Shown: in pieces, positions 35,324-48,300 of the stretch | Position numbering within the stretch: the stretch's first letter is position 1 | Layout of the letters: each line of letters starts with the position of its first letter | Notes under the pieces: generated by a model | The model's input: the letters and a program-made list of their open reading frames with translations, nothing else | The model's database searches: none | What the model was told of the DNA's origin: nothing | DNA from: Syngnathus acus | Lineage: Eukaryota; Chordata; Actinopteri; Syngnathiformes; Syngnathidae | Assembly (NCBI RefSeq): GCF_901709675.1 | Contig: NC_051087.1 | Coordinates: 5,289,001 to 5,353,000, forward strand | Direction: 5' to 3' | DNA length: 64,000 bases | Position numbers and translations under genes: made by a program

Positions 35324-38159
35324 GTTTAACATGAAATGTGTGTACGGCGAGCTCCGTCAAAAAGTAGTCGAGTCCCCCCACCCCCCCATCCCCGCACAAA
35401 TTGTACGTGGACACAGTTTGGTACCGCAACAAGCGAGTATATGTATGGCCACTAGAGGTCAGGCTTGCACGAGAGACAGGCAACCAAACTGACCAGTATA
35501 AAAAATTGTTCTGGCACTTTGGAATTGGATCACTTTGGGTGTATAACCCTCCTCCCCCCTCCGAAGTTTTCTGTTGTGTTTCATGAGGCTGCGAGACATT
35601 GTGGTTTGTAGTCTTCAATGGACCTGATGTGCAAGCACTGTGAGAACGTCCAAATTTTGTCCGAAGTTCCGGCACCAACCTGGCTGATGGCACTTTGTGG
35701 TCTTACAATCTTGATCATATTGGTCTTGATAATGTAGGATCATCAGGTCTTAACAACACACATGACATGTGATGTGTGTTGATGCCAAAGATTTTTATGA
35801 GATTTTGTCGAAGAAACGAAGACTGTCTTCATGTAAAATTCTCCTGGTTAAGTCGTTCTCATCCTACCCAAAATGTCACTTAGCGACCGTGATAAGTGGA
35901 TTACATATTTGGGGCAGAGCGAGTACTGTGCAAGGTATGACTCCCACCGACAGACGGGTGGACAAAGAGAAGGAAGAACTAACATTTTAGAATCGTTGAC
36001 AAAATGCTTAGGTCAAATCAGCATTGATTCAATTGATCCCATAGTTTAGCCTAATCTACAAGGTGATTGTCCAGATCACTGATGTCAAATTCTATGCAAA
36101 TTCACTTTGGTTTTGTGCTTATAGTTCTTATAACTGGAATGCCAGTCAATAGACAGCAGTTACCAATATTTGTTAGCAAGCTACTTCCTGGTTCACAAAG
36201 GATCATGAAAAGACGGGCGGTGCCATCGTCATGCCAGGGCAATGGATGGTTCCATCCATGCTGTAGATAAATTCTTGTACCTTTAATCCAGATGCTCATC
36301 AAATTCAGCAGTTTCTTATTCGTTCCAGACAGATTTAATGTGACTTATTATCCTTTTTGCAGAAAAGGAAGTCTGAAGAAACATGAGGGGAATTTCCCTC
36401 CCAAAACCAGTAGATGGCGCTCAACCAAGGCCATCTGTTTTCTCGTTAGTGACCAACAGACCGATACTTGAACGTTTGTCATTTGGCAACAGTCCTGAAA
36501 ACAATGTTTAAGAGAACAGACAGTATTTGACAGTAAGTCGGTCTAATACCGTGGCCATTTCAGAAATGTAGTTACTTCTGAAATATGTTCACTATTTCAA
36601 ACTTCGAACTGATTTAGCGTCAGAAATCACCCTCCCGAAAAGAAAACAAATAAAAGGCTCAACATGCTTCATTGACCGTGCAATCATCAGAAGTCTGACA
36701 AAATGCCGATATCAATGTTATGTCCATTATGGATTTACAAACCCGTTTCACGGACGGCGTACTGGTTAGCATGTCCGCCTTACACTTCAGAGGTGTAGGA
36801 TTTGAATCTGGCTCAGGCCTTCCTGTGTGCAGCTGGCATGTGTGAGTATAGGTTCACCTATCACCTGCTAACTATTAACCGACAGATCAGGTTTGTTGTG
36901 CAATTCTGTGAGGAACGGAAATAACATCTACACTTCAGCTCTCAATTCTTGCTCCTTGCCATATGGCTTTTGGAGCTGAACCAGGTTTTGAACACAAAAG
37001 GATTTAAGCAGTTTATTACAGGAAGCGTCTTGCTGCTTTGCTATATTAGCATGACTTCCCCCCTTGTGGCGGCCAGGGGAACTGCACGTTTCCAACACAT
37101 CAACAAAATGGCTGACTGCTGCATGAGGTAAGCAGAATGAGGAAATTGACATGTGACTCTATTGTTGGGATTGTGACACGTTTAATGCGAAGAAGGGGGT
37201 TGATTTTTGTTGTTGCTTGTGGATATAACACTATTTAATGAGAATTAAAAGTCACCTTAACTCCTGTGATGAATAAGCAACAAAATTAACCAAGTGGAAA
37301 CAAGTGATGTTTTTGCGCTTGAGTAGTTGTTTGATTACATTTTAACAACTTGTGGCTTGCTTCATTCATGTGTTCACGTATCGGATCTGCATCATTTCAA
37401 ACATCCACGGGAATAGGGTATTGCAGTTTAACTCTATCTTCGACCAAACATTTTAGGGGCAAAAGAATGGCCCATGAGCCCGAACCTGTTCTTTAGCCCG
37501 ACCTGCTGAACATATACAATACTGTATCAGGAATCTTGTGATTTTACTTATTTGTCTATGGTACCATTTACAGCAGTACTGGTGTACCGTCAGTAGCTAG
37601 CAGGCGTGAAAGCTAACAGTGGCAGGTTCCAGTGGTTTCCAGTGTTGCCAAAACTAAATTGTCGCTTAGCCATTGTGGGGGTGGGGGGGGTGGGGGGGGG
37701 CGGTTAACATTACATTAAAATGATATCAAAGTGTTGTGGGATCATTGATTGGTGCATAGCGTCGATCTTGGCTGCACTGGGTCTAGTAGTGTTTCTGCGT
37801 GTTGAGGTTTTTGTTTCATTTATCAATTCATATTTCAGTTTTTATGTGCTGCCATGTAATTCTGCCCATGCCTTCAGAATCAGTCGTGCAGGCTGATGTA
37901 TATGTCAGCACTGTATTTGTCCCGATTGGTTGGTCTGAGCAAGCCAATCAATATTGGCTTATACTAGCAAGACACGTCTGGAGTGATTTGCAGACATTAA
38001 TTTAATAATCTGCATCTGTAGATTTATTTATTTAGATCTTTCTGACCTAATGATGTGCATGGCACAATTGCGTATTGTTGTATTGCGCTATTGTATTGTG
38101 GCCAATACTCCAAAATGACAAGCCAGTGTGAAATATAATCCCCAAATTTAAGAACTGTG
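35324..38159. other. Non-coding interval before atf7ip
   Basis: No exon is supported. A run of C near 35376-35390 and G-runs near 37678-37700 are visible. A tRNA-like SINE fragment is listed separately. Otherwise the sequence is AT-rich and unremarkable. Confidence 0.45.
36740..36900 (+). mobile_element. tRNA-like SINE fragment
   Basis: GTACTGGTTAGCATGTCCGC resembles an RNA polymerase III A box with its context, and GGATTTGAATCTGGCTC resembles a B box (GGTTCGAATCC). They are 30-40 bases apart, as in tRNA-derived SINEs. It is not an intact tRNA, because no acceptor stem closes. It is decayed and lacks a clear tail. Confidence 0.5.
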
Positions 38160-38868
38160 TGGCTCAAGTACCAGCTGCTGGTGCCTCCCACTGCACTGGT
38201 CCAGTGAAGTTTCAACAGAGCAGTGCGGCTTGGAATTGTTTTTCCAACTGACTCCTCCCCCCCACCATTTAACCCCTCCCCTCAGGTCAACCAATCGCAG
38301 CCCCCACCAATCCGCCATGATCGCGTTCTGTCTCAGTCTGGTCCCCAATTTTTTTTCTTTTAGTTCAGCTTCTGTCTAGTGTGGACTTTCATAAGTACCT
38401 TGAGGCTGTGCTGTTGTGGATGATCTCGCACACACGTGCCGTTAGAGACACGAACTAACTAAGACTCGAGGATTGGTAGAGTCCACCATCTTCCCTCCCA
38501 CTCCTCCTCCTTTTTCTAAGTGGTTCTCCTCGAGCACTTCACTCGTCCCGCCTCCGCGCCACAGTCGGTTTTTGTGTGCGTCGGAAAAGAGGAGGAGCGA
38601 TTGCAGGCGGTCGGACGGACGACTGAGGTAGGACTGGAGTCGGTTCGAGCGCAAAGGCGGACCAAGCACCACAGCGCTGCCTCTGCCGTTGTGGCACAGT
38701 TTTTTGGCTCCAGTTTTCCGGCTCACATCTTCCCTGTGCTAGCGGACTTTAAAAAAAAGTAGTGTTGGCACCACATCGAGGCGTGGAAGAGGAGCGGACT
38801 TGTTTCTTTTGCAGTTCGGGACACGTGAAAAAATCGCGGCAACATCGCTTGACGACGCCACTGTTGGT
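38160..38868 (+). promoter_or_regulatory. atf7ip: atf7ip promoter and non-coding first exon
   Basis: This is the most CpG-rich block upstream of atf7ip. CCAAT boxes occur near 38290 and 38308 (CCAATCGCAG, CCAATCCGCC). The block from about 38440 ends in GACGCCACTGTTG with a GTGAGT donor at 38869. No other gene on this strand could use this exon before the atf7ip acceptor at 52290, so a 13.4 kb first intron is the simplest model. The two spurious short frames here have no family match. Confidence 0.55.
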
Positions 38869-40224
38869 GAGTGATGGTACTGCGGCTATAGCTAGCATGC
38901 ACCAAATACTATTTTTGCAATTTGTCACAACATATAAACACTTTTTTTTTGCGGTTACTCTTTGTGTGGACATAGTTTACCTGTTATACTTTTTGTAAAG
39001 ATTTCTTTCAATTGTAGAGGCTTTTATTTGACACTTTTAACCAGACGTGCTCGGTTAGCGCTTGCTTTTCGAAAGCGTGTCACAATTTATTTTACATTCC
39101 AAATATATTTGACAGAAAATGTTTAACTTTTCACATGTCTTAACCAAATAACACATGGACTAGCTGTACATTTTCCAGTTTTAAGAGCTGCTCACTAACG
39201 ATTATTTTATCGATTAATTATTCTGTCAGTTCTGTTTTTCGGTAAATATATCAGATTTGATAGAAAAACAGTCTATCCAAATTAACATCCCAATTTTATT
39301 CAAAAACATTATTTTAAATTGACATAATATGATTCAGTTACTGTTTTGGTAATGTGCAGTACTGAAGAAAAGAGGAGGGGGCGCTACACTGCACATAGGC
39401 TGTTTCTGTTTAGCTGCAGGACGCAAAGTATAGTTGCTGGTCATATTTTGTCATCCTCAATGGAAGCCATAAGCCGATCACGTACTTTCCACAGAGATCA
39501 TCGGTGGCCATTCAATCGGAGCACCATATATGTTACCATGCTAACTGTTAGCATGTTAGCAGTTTGATCATTTGCATTCGAAATAGGATACAGACGGGGG
39601 TTTAAAACCATTTTCAATTGACTTCAACATTTTACCTATTGTGTTTGTGATCTTCTATACAACGCCAGTCATCCCAGTCGGTCGACCTTCGATCTTTTTG
39701 TACTGGCGTTATACATTGTTACCATACTAACTGCTATTTTATCGCTTGTATAAGCAAGAAATTACTTTTAAGGTCAATGCTGAGAAATGCTATCAGGCAT
39801 CCTTGAAGCCTAACAGAAATAGACGGAAGACGGGGTGCTGTTTTGTGTCAGAAATACGTTCCCTACTGGTTCAAAGAAGAACAGGGGATTACATCACGTT
39901 ACTGTCTGACTAGTTGTTTGGATGTTTTTAATTGCTCTGCACTACTATTTGGTCTGTCATCTTACCTTCTACCAGGACGCCCAAGGTATGTTATGAATTG
40001 AACAGATCAATTTTGAATCCATGTCTTCGGGTTGTCTCCCGCATCGATACTTAAAGCATTCGATTGGACTGAATGTGTTAGCGCTAGCGAGCACCTCGCC
40101 CAGCAGACTGCAGAGATGAGAGTTTGAGGAGAACAGGTTTGTTTAGAAGTTGGCAATCTTGTGAGTGTAACAAAGGGGAAATAAATAAATGAACTCACTT
40201 TGACACTGTATGCATCACAACTTG

Positions 40225-40227
<3 letters not shown>

Positions 40228-40265
<38 letters not shown>
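40228..40265. repeat. (TA)n microsatellite
   Basis: About 18-19 uninterrupted AT dinucleotides. Confidence 0.95.
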
Positions 40266-40269
<4 letters not shown>

Positions 40270-40996
40270 TAAGACATTTTAATACTTTTAGATTCCATTA
40301 GATTTAGGTTAGTCATCTTCCTGTGGCCTCTGGCAGTAGAATTCTATTACAGGTGAGTGCCAATCTACTGCATTCCTTGTGAATATTTCACATTAAACCC
40401 CCCCTCTTGGTTTGAAATGGTACAGGCCAGTAGTTTTCCATGCGCCACACTGGTCTTGGATGTAGGTGTGGCTTAATTTCAGCAGCTGGGCAGACAAGCA
40501 GTCCAGAACATCCCTTTAAAAATATATCCCGTAGACTTGAAGTAGATATAGTAATAGATAAGTAACCAGTGGTGTTTTTTCCGTGTTTAGACGACAGAGC
40601 ACGTCAGGCATACTTTTGAAGACCGATTTAATTTGGCACTAATCAGAGTAAGTCCGTCTTACCCTCAGTCATTATAACCAATACGTTTGTACTGAACACT
40701 ATAAGTGTAAAGTATTTCACAAGAGCAAATTTTCAGAACCCACCTATGTGGATAAAAATGCAGTTTTTATCATTTCTCAGCCCATTTTTAAAGGGGGCAC
40801 CTAATTGCATAATTAGGATAGGTGGATAAAATGTAACGTCTGATTAGTTTGAGACTCAATGGCTTCACAAGAATAAGAAATAGATGTGAAATGTGCCAAA
40901 ATCAGAGATCATTAATCAATTTAATCTTATACACTCAAATACTTGTGACCTTGTCTTGACATGTTAGTCCGTGTTATTCCATCTGGGAAGAATGTA

Positions 40997-41745
40997 CAGT
41001 GCCTTGCGAAAGAATTCGGCCCCCTTGAACCTTTCAACATTTCGCCACATTTCAGGCTTCAAACATAAAGATGTAAAATTGTAATTTTTTGTCAAGAATC
41101 AACAACAAGTGGGACACAATCGTGAAGTGGAACGAAATTTATTGGATAATTTAAACTTTTTTAACAAATAAAAAACTGAAAAGTGGGGCGTGCAATATTA
41201 TTCGGCCCCTTTACTTTCAGTGCAGCAAACTCACTCTAGAAGTTCAGTGAGGATCTTTGAATGATCCAATGTTGTCCTAAATGACTGATGATGATAAATA
41301 GAATGCACCTGTGTGTAATCAAGTCTCCGTATAAATGCACCTGCTCTTTGATAGTCTCAGGGTTCTGTTGAAAGCGCAGAGAGAACCATGAAGACAAAGG
41401 AACACACCAGGCAGGGCCGAGATACTGTTGTGGAGAAGTTTAAAGCCGGATTTGGATACAAAAAGATTTCCCAAGCTTTAAACATCTCAAGGAGCACTGT
41501 GCAAGCAATTATATTGAAATGGAAGGAGTATCAGACCACTGCAAATCTACCAAGACCCGGCCGTCCCTCCAAACTTTCATCTCAAACAAGGAGAAGACTG
41601 ATCAGAGATGCAGCCAAGAGGCCCATGATCACTCTGGATGAACTGCAGATAACTACAGCTGAGGTGGGAGAGTTTATGTTTGAAGCCTGAAATGTCGCGA
41701 AATGTTGAAAGGTTCAAGGGGGCCGAATACTTTCGCAAGGCACTG
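40997..41745 (+). mobile_element. Internally deleted Tc1/mariner element with long inverted repeats
   Basis: It is flanked by TA on both sides. The ends CAGTGCCTTGCGAAAG and CTTTCGCAAGGCACTG are perfect inverted repeats, and the match continues for about 70 bases (CGGCCCCCTTGAACC, CAACATTTCGCCACATTTCA) with few differences. Inside, 41388-41690 encodes the start of a Tc1-family transposase: MKTKEHTRQGRDTVVEKF, then a helix-turn-helix (GYKKISQALNISRSTVQAII) and the GRPSKLS hinge. The frame then jumps directly into the right inverted repeat, so the whole DDE domain is deleted. It is non-autonomous but could be mobilised by a full-length relative. Confidence 0.9.
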
Positions 41746-43089
41746 TATTTGGCCTGTATAAAACGGGACAGATGGGACAAAAGTAGCTCCAGTGGCTGCA
41801 GATCATGGCCACTTCAGCAATTTCACGTTACCACACGTCTGAATGAGTGAAGAATGTCTGTCATGGGAACAGCATAGAATTAGGCTGATATGTGTACATC
41901 CCGTACCTTACACTCTGTACTGGAGATGGTGTAATGGCATTCATTAATCATGGTTCGGCACATACCTTGGTTTTAAGCTCGTGGAAATAAGTCGAATGAC
42001 AACCAAGTGCGTCGTAAGTGTGTATTTTCTTGCTCACATGTTCAGAAATCAAACTGTAGGATATTGCATAACATGTTATTACAATAAGGCTTAATCATTG
42101 TGTAGTGTAGTAATAAATACTCTATGTGTAGAGAACTGCATTGCATTATGGGTTGTGGCAGCCATTTTGGGCTAGCAGTATCCACGGTGAATATAAACAA
42201 GGTAGGAGTTTTCAGAATATAGATGAAAAGAAAACGTGTTTTTCAAATGAACAATGACAGGACTGGATACCACGTCACACGTTTTGACGGGATATTAGGT
42301 CACATCTATATATTGTAGTGAAAAAAATGATAAAACATGTTAATAATTAAGGCTACGCTTTGAGGGACGAAGAATTGGGATTAAGAAACGAACATTAAAG
42401 CAAGATCGCAAGTGCATTCGCATACAGATGAAAAATGATGCAGTAGTTTCCTTAGCTCATTCAACTGTGTAAAATTAATTAAATTAATAATCGAAAAACA
42501 ATGCAAAACGAATCACAACTCAGTCGTGCACAGCACTAGTAAAAACAATCCCAACTGCAGTGCCCTATAAATGACCGACTGAACTCCAACCTTGATATGT
42601 TTGCATTGAAACTGCTGTTCAAAATAATGTAGCGGTGCGTGTAAAAGTCGTCTTGGAATAGATCACAGTAGACCAGATATTTTCAATCAGTCATTTCAGT
42701 TGGAATGCCAAAAAGGTCTCCGTGACTTGGACACCTGGCAGCTATGTTCTTTCAGTGCCAGTATATCAAAGCTGCATTTCTGTCCATGATCTTGCTTTGG
42801 TGGTTTTGCCAAAAACAAAATCGCCATTTAAATCAATTTCACGGAACTAACTTTGTAGGTATCAAACTGTTCTCCATGCTCCTTGGAGACGGCAGCTATC
42901 ACCATGGAGATGTTTTGAAAAGACAGGCACATTGACCAAGGAAGCACAGTAAAATAAAATTTGATATTTTCATTTCGGTGTCAAAAGATAGTGCTGTGCA
43001 GTTCATGCTTTGGAGCTCTTTTGAGTCCCAATCCCATTGCCTGTTGATTGGCTTTCCAGGGTAGACTGCGTAAATATCGGACAAAGATA

Positions 43090-45110
43090 ATCCAAGTCCA
43101 TGTAAAATAGAGTCTTTAAATTGTGATTTTTTTTTTTACCATTAAGGAAAGAAAAAATATTGAAAGCTACCTGGACCTGTGTGGAAAAAGTTACAAGCCC
43201 CCCTTGTTAAATCATGAATCAATTGTGGCTGATCACATTTTTCGGAAAGCCGAGATCATTTTCACTCACCACAACAATCCTGATTACCTCCAGACCTGTT
43301 CAGTCAAAATATCTTTTAATTAGAATCGGTCTGGCAAATCAAAGTCAGCCGAAAGATCTCAAGAAGCCAGAACAAAATGCCACCATCCAAAGAAATTCAA
43401 GAACCGATGAGAAATTGACTTCCATAAGTCTTGAAATGGGTACATAGCTATTCGTAAAATCTAAGGACTCAAGCCAACCAGGGTGAAAGCCAGAAATGGC
43501 GAAAACTTGGAACAGTGGTGAACCTTCCCAGGATTGGCCGGCCTACTCTAAGTACCACAAAACCACAGTAACGACTCAGCCAGGAAGTCACACAGGAACT
43601 TCTAATCAGAAGCAGAATAATCTTTAAAAACACCCACTTGTCTCTGGTAATTTGAGGAACTCTAGTCTATCAAAAGAACTGTGGGGATTCCTTTGCCTCA
43701 GTTTAGGTCGCATGACTCAATGAGGTAAACAATTGCAAGGCATTACTGCTGACAAATACGAACCTAAAGGCTTGTCTTAATACTCAAATGACTTTTGGAA
43801 GAATAATTTCGACTGACGAGACAAAAGCTGAAGTGTGTCTTGTTACATCCGTCCTAAAAGTAACACACCACTTCAGAAAAACATTGTATCAATGATGGCC
43901 TAGGGCTGCCTACTCCTGGACAACTTACTGTGATTGATAGAACCATGAATTCGGCTCTTTACCTGAAAATCCTGAAGGAGAATATTCACCCATTAGTTCA
44001 TGAGCTGAAGTGGAAGCGCACTTTGTTTCTGCATCAAGACAATGATCCAAAACACACTTGACAAGTCAACTTCTGAAAAAGTTTTGGAGTGACTTAGTGA
44101 AAAGCTGGACTTGAATCTGAGTGAAATGCTATGGATTGTCCTTAAAGAAGAACAAAATAATAAAAATATATCGAAGCGTGGCTGCCAATGTGCACCTACG
44201 GCCCCTCCGACCACTGTCGAACGCCGGCGGCAAGAAGGGTGAAGTGTCTTGCGCAAGAAAACGATGAGACATGACTAAGACGGATTGGAATTCAAACGGC
44301 CGATCCTTCGGTTATTAGACGACCCACCCTACCGCCTGATCCATGCCTGTCCCATATAACCCAAGATGTCCAGATTTCCTGGAGATAAACAAACAGCGAC
44401 TTTAAGCTACACGTTGTTCGGATCCCCTTCCGTAGCCATCTCATGGTGGACGCACTGACTTGCAATGGCTAATATTATTAGTCATAGTCGTTAGCAGATA
44501 GTGCCTAACAGCTAGCCACCTTGACCTTTCACCCTTGGCAATCAGTTGGGAAGCGCGGCCACTTGGATGTCGTCAGCTAGTCGTAAGTGTCTGGTTGGGG
44601 TCTCGACATCAGGCGGACTACTTTTCAAAGGCACTTAACTTTTGATTCGGAAACATTTTCAGTTCTTACGATTCATTTCTAACAAGCAATGCTTACTTAA
44701 AGTTGCGTGTTATTTAACACATTTTATTGAACGCTTACGAAAATGGAAGGCAACAAGCTTCGGCAAACGTGATCATTGTTTCTCTTTTGAGAAATCGTTA
44801 ATGCCCAAAAACCCTCCAGTGTTGCTGGAAGTAGTGCAAAGAAGGGTGGGCCAAAATATCGTCATGAAGGTGTTAAAGACTCAGTCTGTTATAGAAAATG
44901 CTTGATTTCAATTGTTGCTCCTGAGGGTGCCCCAACCAATCATTAGGTTTAGGAAGAAAGTATTTTTTCCGCACAGGACCAGGTGGCTTTGTGTAATTTT
45001 TCCCAATAATGAATAAAATCACCATTTTGTAACTGCTTCGGTTAGTTACCTTTATGTGATATGTACCTTTGTTTGATATTTTAAACGTTCAAATAGGGAA
45101 ACGGGGGGGG
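43090..45110 (+). mobile_element. Decayed full-length-like Tc1 element interrupted by other sequence
   Basis: The order of Tc1 transposase remnants is recognisable in broken frames: a GGCCGGCCTACTCTAAG hinge region near 43535, the DDE region around 43815-43990 (CTGACGAGACAAAAG, GATGGCCTAGGGCTGCC), and GCATCAAGACAATGATCC near 44031-44048, which corresponds to the HQDNDP block. The element continues at about 44810 with the Tc1 3' part (GGAAGTAGTGCAAAG, GACCAGGTGGCTTTG). Frameshifts and stops show it is dead. A SINE and further unknown sequence lie at about 44160-44810. Confidence 0.7.
44165..44355 (-). mobile_element. SINE inserted into the dead Tc1 element
   Basis: On the minus strand, GGCGGTAGGGTGGGTCGTC (A-box-like) is followed by GGATCGGCCGTTTGAATTCC (B-box-like) and CTTGCGCAAGACACTTCACC. 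This layout is familiar from fish tRNA-derived SINEs. The copy splits the Tc1 element, so it is the younger insertion. Confidence 0.6.
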
Positions 45111-45399
45111 GGAATCATTTGAGATTTGACTTTTTAAAGGCACTGTAGGTGTTCTAGTACTTTTAAGTGTATTTCAAATATTCTTTTTGCTTTCTACACC
45201 AAGCTTAATGTAATTGAATGTATGCATCCCATTTTCAAGTGTCGGAATTATTTAGCCTGCTTTTTAATTCGTAACTAAATTGAAATGTTACTTTTAGAAG
45301 ATCTGTAAATAAAGTATATCTGCTAAATAACATTTCAGATTTAATCTTACAAACATAAATAAAAAAAAAAAAAAGAACAAGAATGGTTCTCAATGAAAC

Positions 45400-48300
45400 A
45401 TGACTAAATCTGCAGAGCTAGGTGCAGGAGCTTTTCTGCAGTAACTACATAGAGCAGTAGGAGCCATTTTGAAACGTCGAGTTGACTGCAATCGATTAAA
45501 GGGAAAGTGGGGCGTGGGGGAGGGGAAGTGTCATGCTGCTCAGAGTCCCGGCGGTTGATCTGGTCTCAGGCCTAAAGATCGTGGAATGTTTGTATTTTGT
45601 TGTGACTCTCTGGACTCTGCGCTCTCCTCATGAACAAAAAAAAAACTCCGCATCGGTGGATTGTAATTATTTGCCCAAAAAATGAAGAGCTGGGCCACAT
45701 ATATATCTTAACAGACGTGAGCGCTAGCAGCTATCTTAAGAACACGCTCTCCCTCTCGTTGGCTAACTTAGGGAAATAGAAACAGTATTGTGAACTAAAC
45801 TAAGCTTAAACTGAATGTGTCCTTGCTTTAAGGCTGAGTGTTGAAACCCCATTTCTGCTGCAATGGTTTAGTCCGTGCCGGGCTGTAAAAACCTCCAACT
45901 GGAGCAGGCAGACTGCTGGTGTGGGGGAGGGGTGTTGGCGCTCTGTCTGCCTCTTACTTTCAGACCCGACTGTTTGGTGCTAGCTATAGCCCAACTGTAA
46001 AAATATTAAACACAGCCATTTTAAAGCTGCTCATTCCATTATGAAACTTTAAGCAACAACACCGCAACACGTATTAATGAGAACTTTCTTTTGTTTTGTT
46101 TTTAAACCTCTCGGAGGTTACTCATTTGGCACAATATTGGTTTTGTTGTGTCTCACCCTGCCCCTTTTTTTAAATTTTTTTTTTTTAATTGCACTTATAT
46201 AATCTGATACAGTCGCATATCGCTAAAGAATACTCAACATGCGCTGTGTGAAAACTGGCGCTTTTCCCCTCCCCCACCTTTTCTTCCCTTTTTTTCCTTC
46301 TACTCAGCCTGTGCTAGCCGGTGAGAAAAGAAGACCAAATTATGCGTACTCTCGTTTGGCAGGCTAGGAGGAGGCGGTGCTTTTGGATTGCAAATTTTCA
46401 CGTTATTTGTGCTGAATTTTTCTTATCTTTTTTTTTTTTTTTTTTTTGCTTTCAATTGATATTTCAGTTTTTTGTGCACTCGGGTACACTTAACTACCGT
46501 GTCTTAATCTTTGGTTGTGCGATTCAGCAACTGGATTCGGAATAAGCATCTGAATTCACATTTATAGTTGTGTGTCTCCAGCTTTCATGTTGTCATGTGA
46601 TCAAGAATGAGCGAGAGGGACAAATCGTAGACATACATGACAGTTCTACCAATTAAGAATTTATCAGCTGATGCCGGGTAGACTACTCTAGTTTTATATT
46701 TAGTGGATAACATTTCAAAACCATGCCCACCCAAGTGGAGAAAGAGCGCATGGTAATCTTTACTAATGCTACTGTCAACATTGTGCGAGATTTGCTTCTG
46801 ATGCATCATCTTTTTCTATTTGGATATTATTTAGAAATAATTGCAAAAGCTATGCAAACAAATTAAGTGCTGTAACACAAGACATGCTCGAGGTATCAGG
46901 ATCAACGCACCAGAAGACCTGGTGGCCATTTTGAGTTTCACTGAATCCAGATGAGCACAGTGAGGGTAGGGGGAGGGGAACCATATGCACCGTGCGCAGT
47001 ATTATTGGAATGCAGACTCGGAGCTCTCACTGATTTGTCTTTGATTTTACTGCACGTATAATTATAGTTTATACAGTATTCCAAAGAAAGATTAGAACAT
47101 GATAGTTTTAGTTTTTCACTGATTCATTCAAATGAAATAGAACACACCACATGGTCTTTTAGCAACAACATGAACAAGGGAAATACAGATTCATTTAATG
47201 ATTAAAAGAGCTCATTTTGTTTTTCAATGCAGTTCGCTACATGAGAATACAATTTTCAGTTGATAGATTTTCCTTGTTGTTTATCCGTCCTGGGCGGTAG
47301 GCGGAGTCTGTTCAAGGATTCACTCATGTCTCAGCAGAGCATGCTGCTCACAGGAGAACTGGTGGCCATTTTGTGTTTCTGCAGTCTGCACTATCACAGG
47401 GTGGGGGATGGGCAAAAAACCGACACACAGCTTGTTTAGTTCTTAGAACAGGATTTTGAAGGAGGACTGGCAGGGGTTGCAAATGAAAGTTTATTTGTAT
47501 CACATTTCACTTGTCTTTATCTTGCACTTCATATACCCCAAAGTATCCCTCAGGTTATTAGCTTAGAAAAAAACCAAATCACCAATTAAACCTCTTTTGT
47601 GAACAACAAAGCAAAGTTTAAAATATAAGTAATTATTTTGTATGTTTCAGATTAAAAAAAAATCTCTTTACCACCTTCTTGTTTTTTGAGGACCACCCCT
47701 GTATTTGAATGGTTCAGCCCAACAACTGCTCTGTCTGCTCTGGTAGAGAGAGGGCAGATAGAGAGAGACTTTGTAGTTTCCGACTGTGCGCCGCCGCGTT
47801 CATGCGCTGCAAGGCTACCATGCTAACTCCAGTTTTTTTATCCATTTCATATGCCAACCTTTTTCTGTTTTGTTTTTCCATTAAGTGCTTGTTCGGCTTC
47901 TTTTCATACATGTGTCGTAAGCAAAAAAAATTCAAAACCATAAGATACAATTTGTCTATGTTTGGGTGTCTTTAATGGTAATAGGATTGTTAAATGGTGT
48001 GAATATTTATCTCTTGCCTTTTTGAACCAGATACAATTTCACCACTACCATTTCAGTGGTTCCGTCCAAATGACAAAAGGAAAGTGGAGGGGGGCTTGTT
48101 AAGGGGGGCGCAACTGCGTATGGCGGGGGAGCAGGGTTGCTGCTGCACATGGCTTGAGTGCGCATTGGAGCAGTCTGTGCTGTGTCTCTGTATGCAATTT
48201 GTTTAGGATGATAGTTTTTCAGTATTTTTTCTTCATCAATTTATTTTGTGCGTGTGTAGAATGCAGATCTAATGGCTTTGAAAATACAGTTTTGAAATGA

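Noticed and set aside
36740-36900. A genuine tRNA gene
   Set aside because: A- and B-box-like words are present, but no seven-base acceptor stem or anticodon arm closes.
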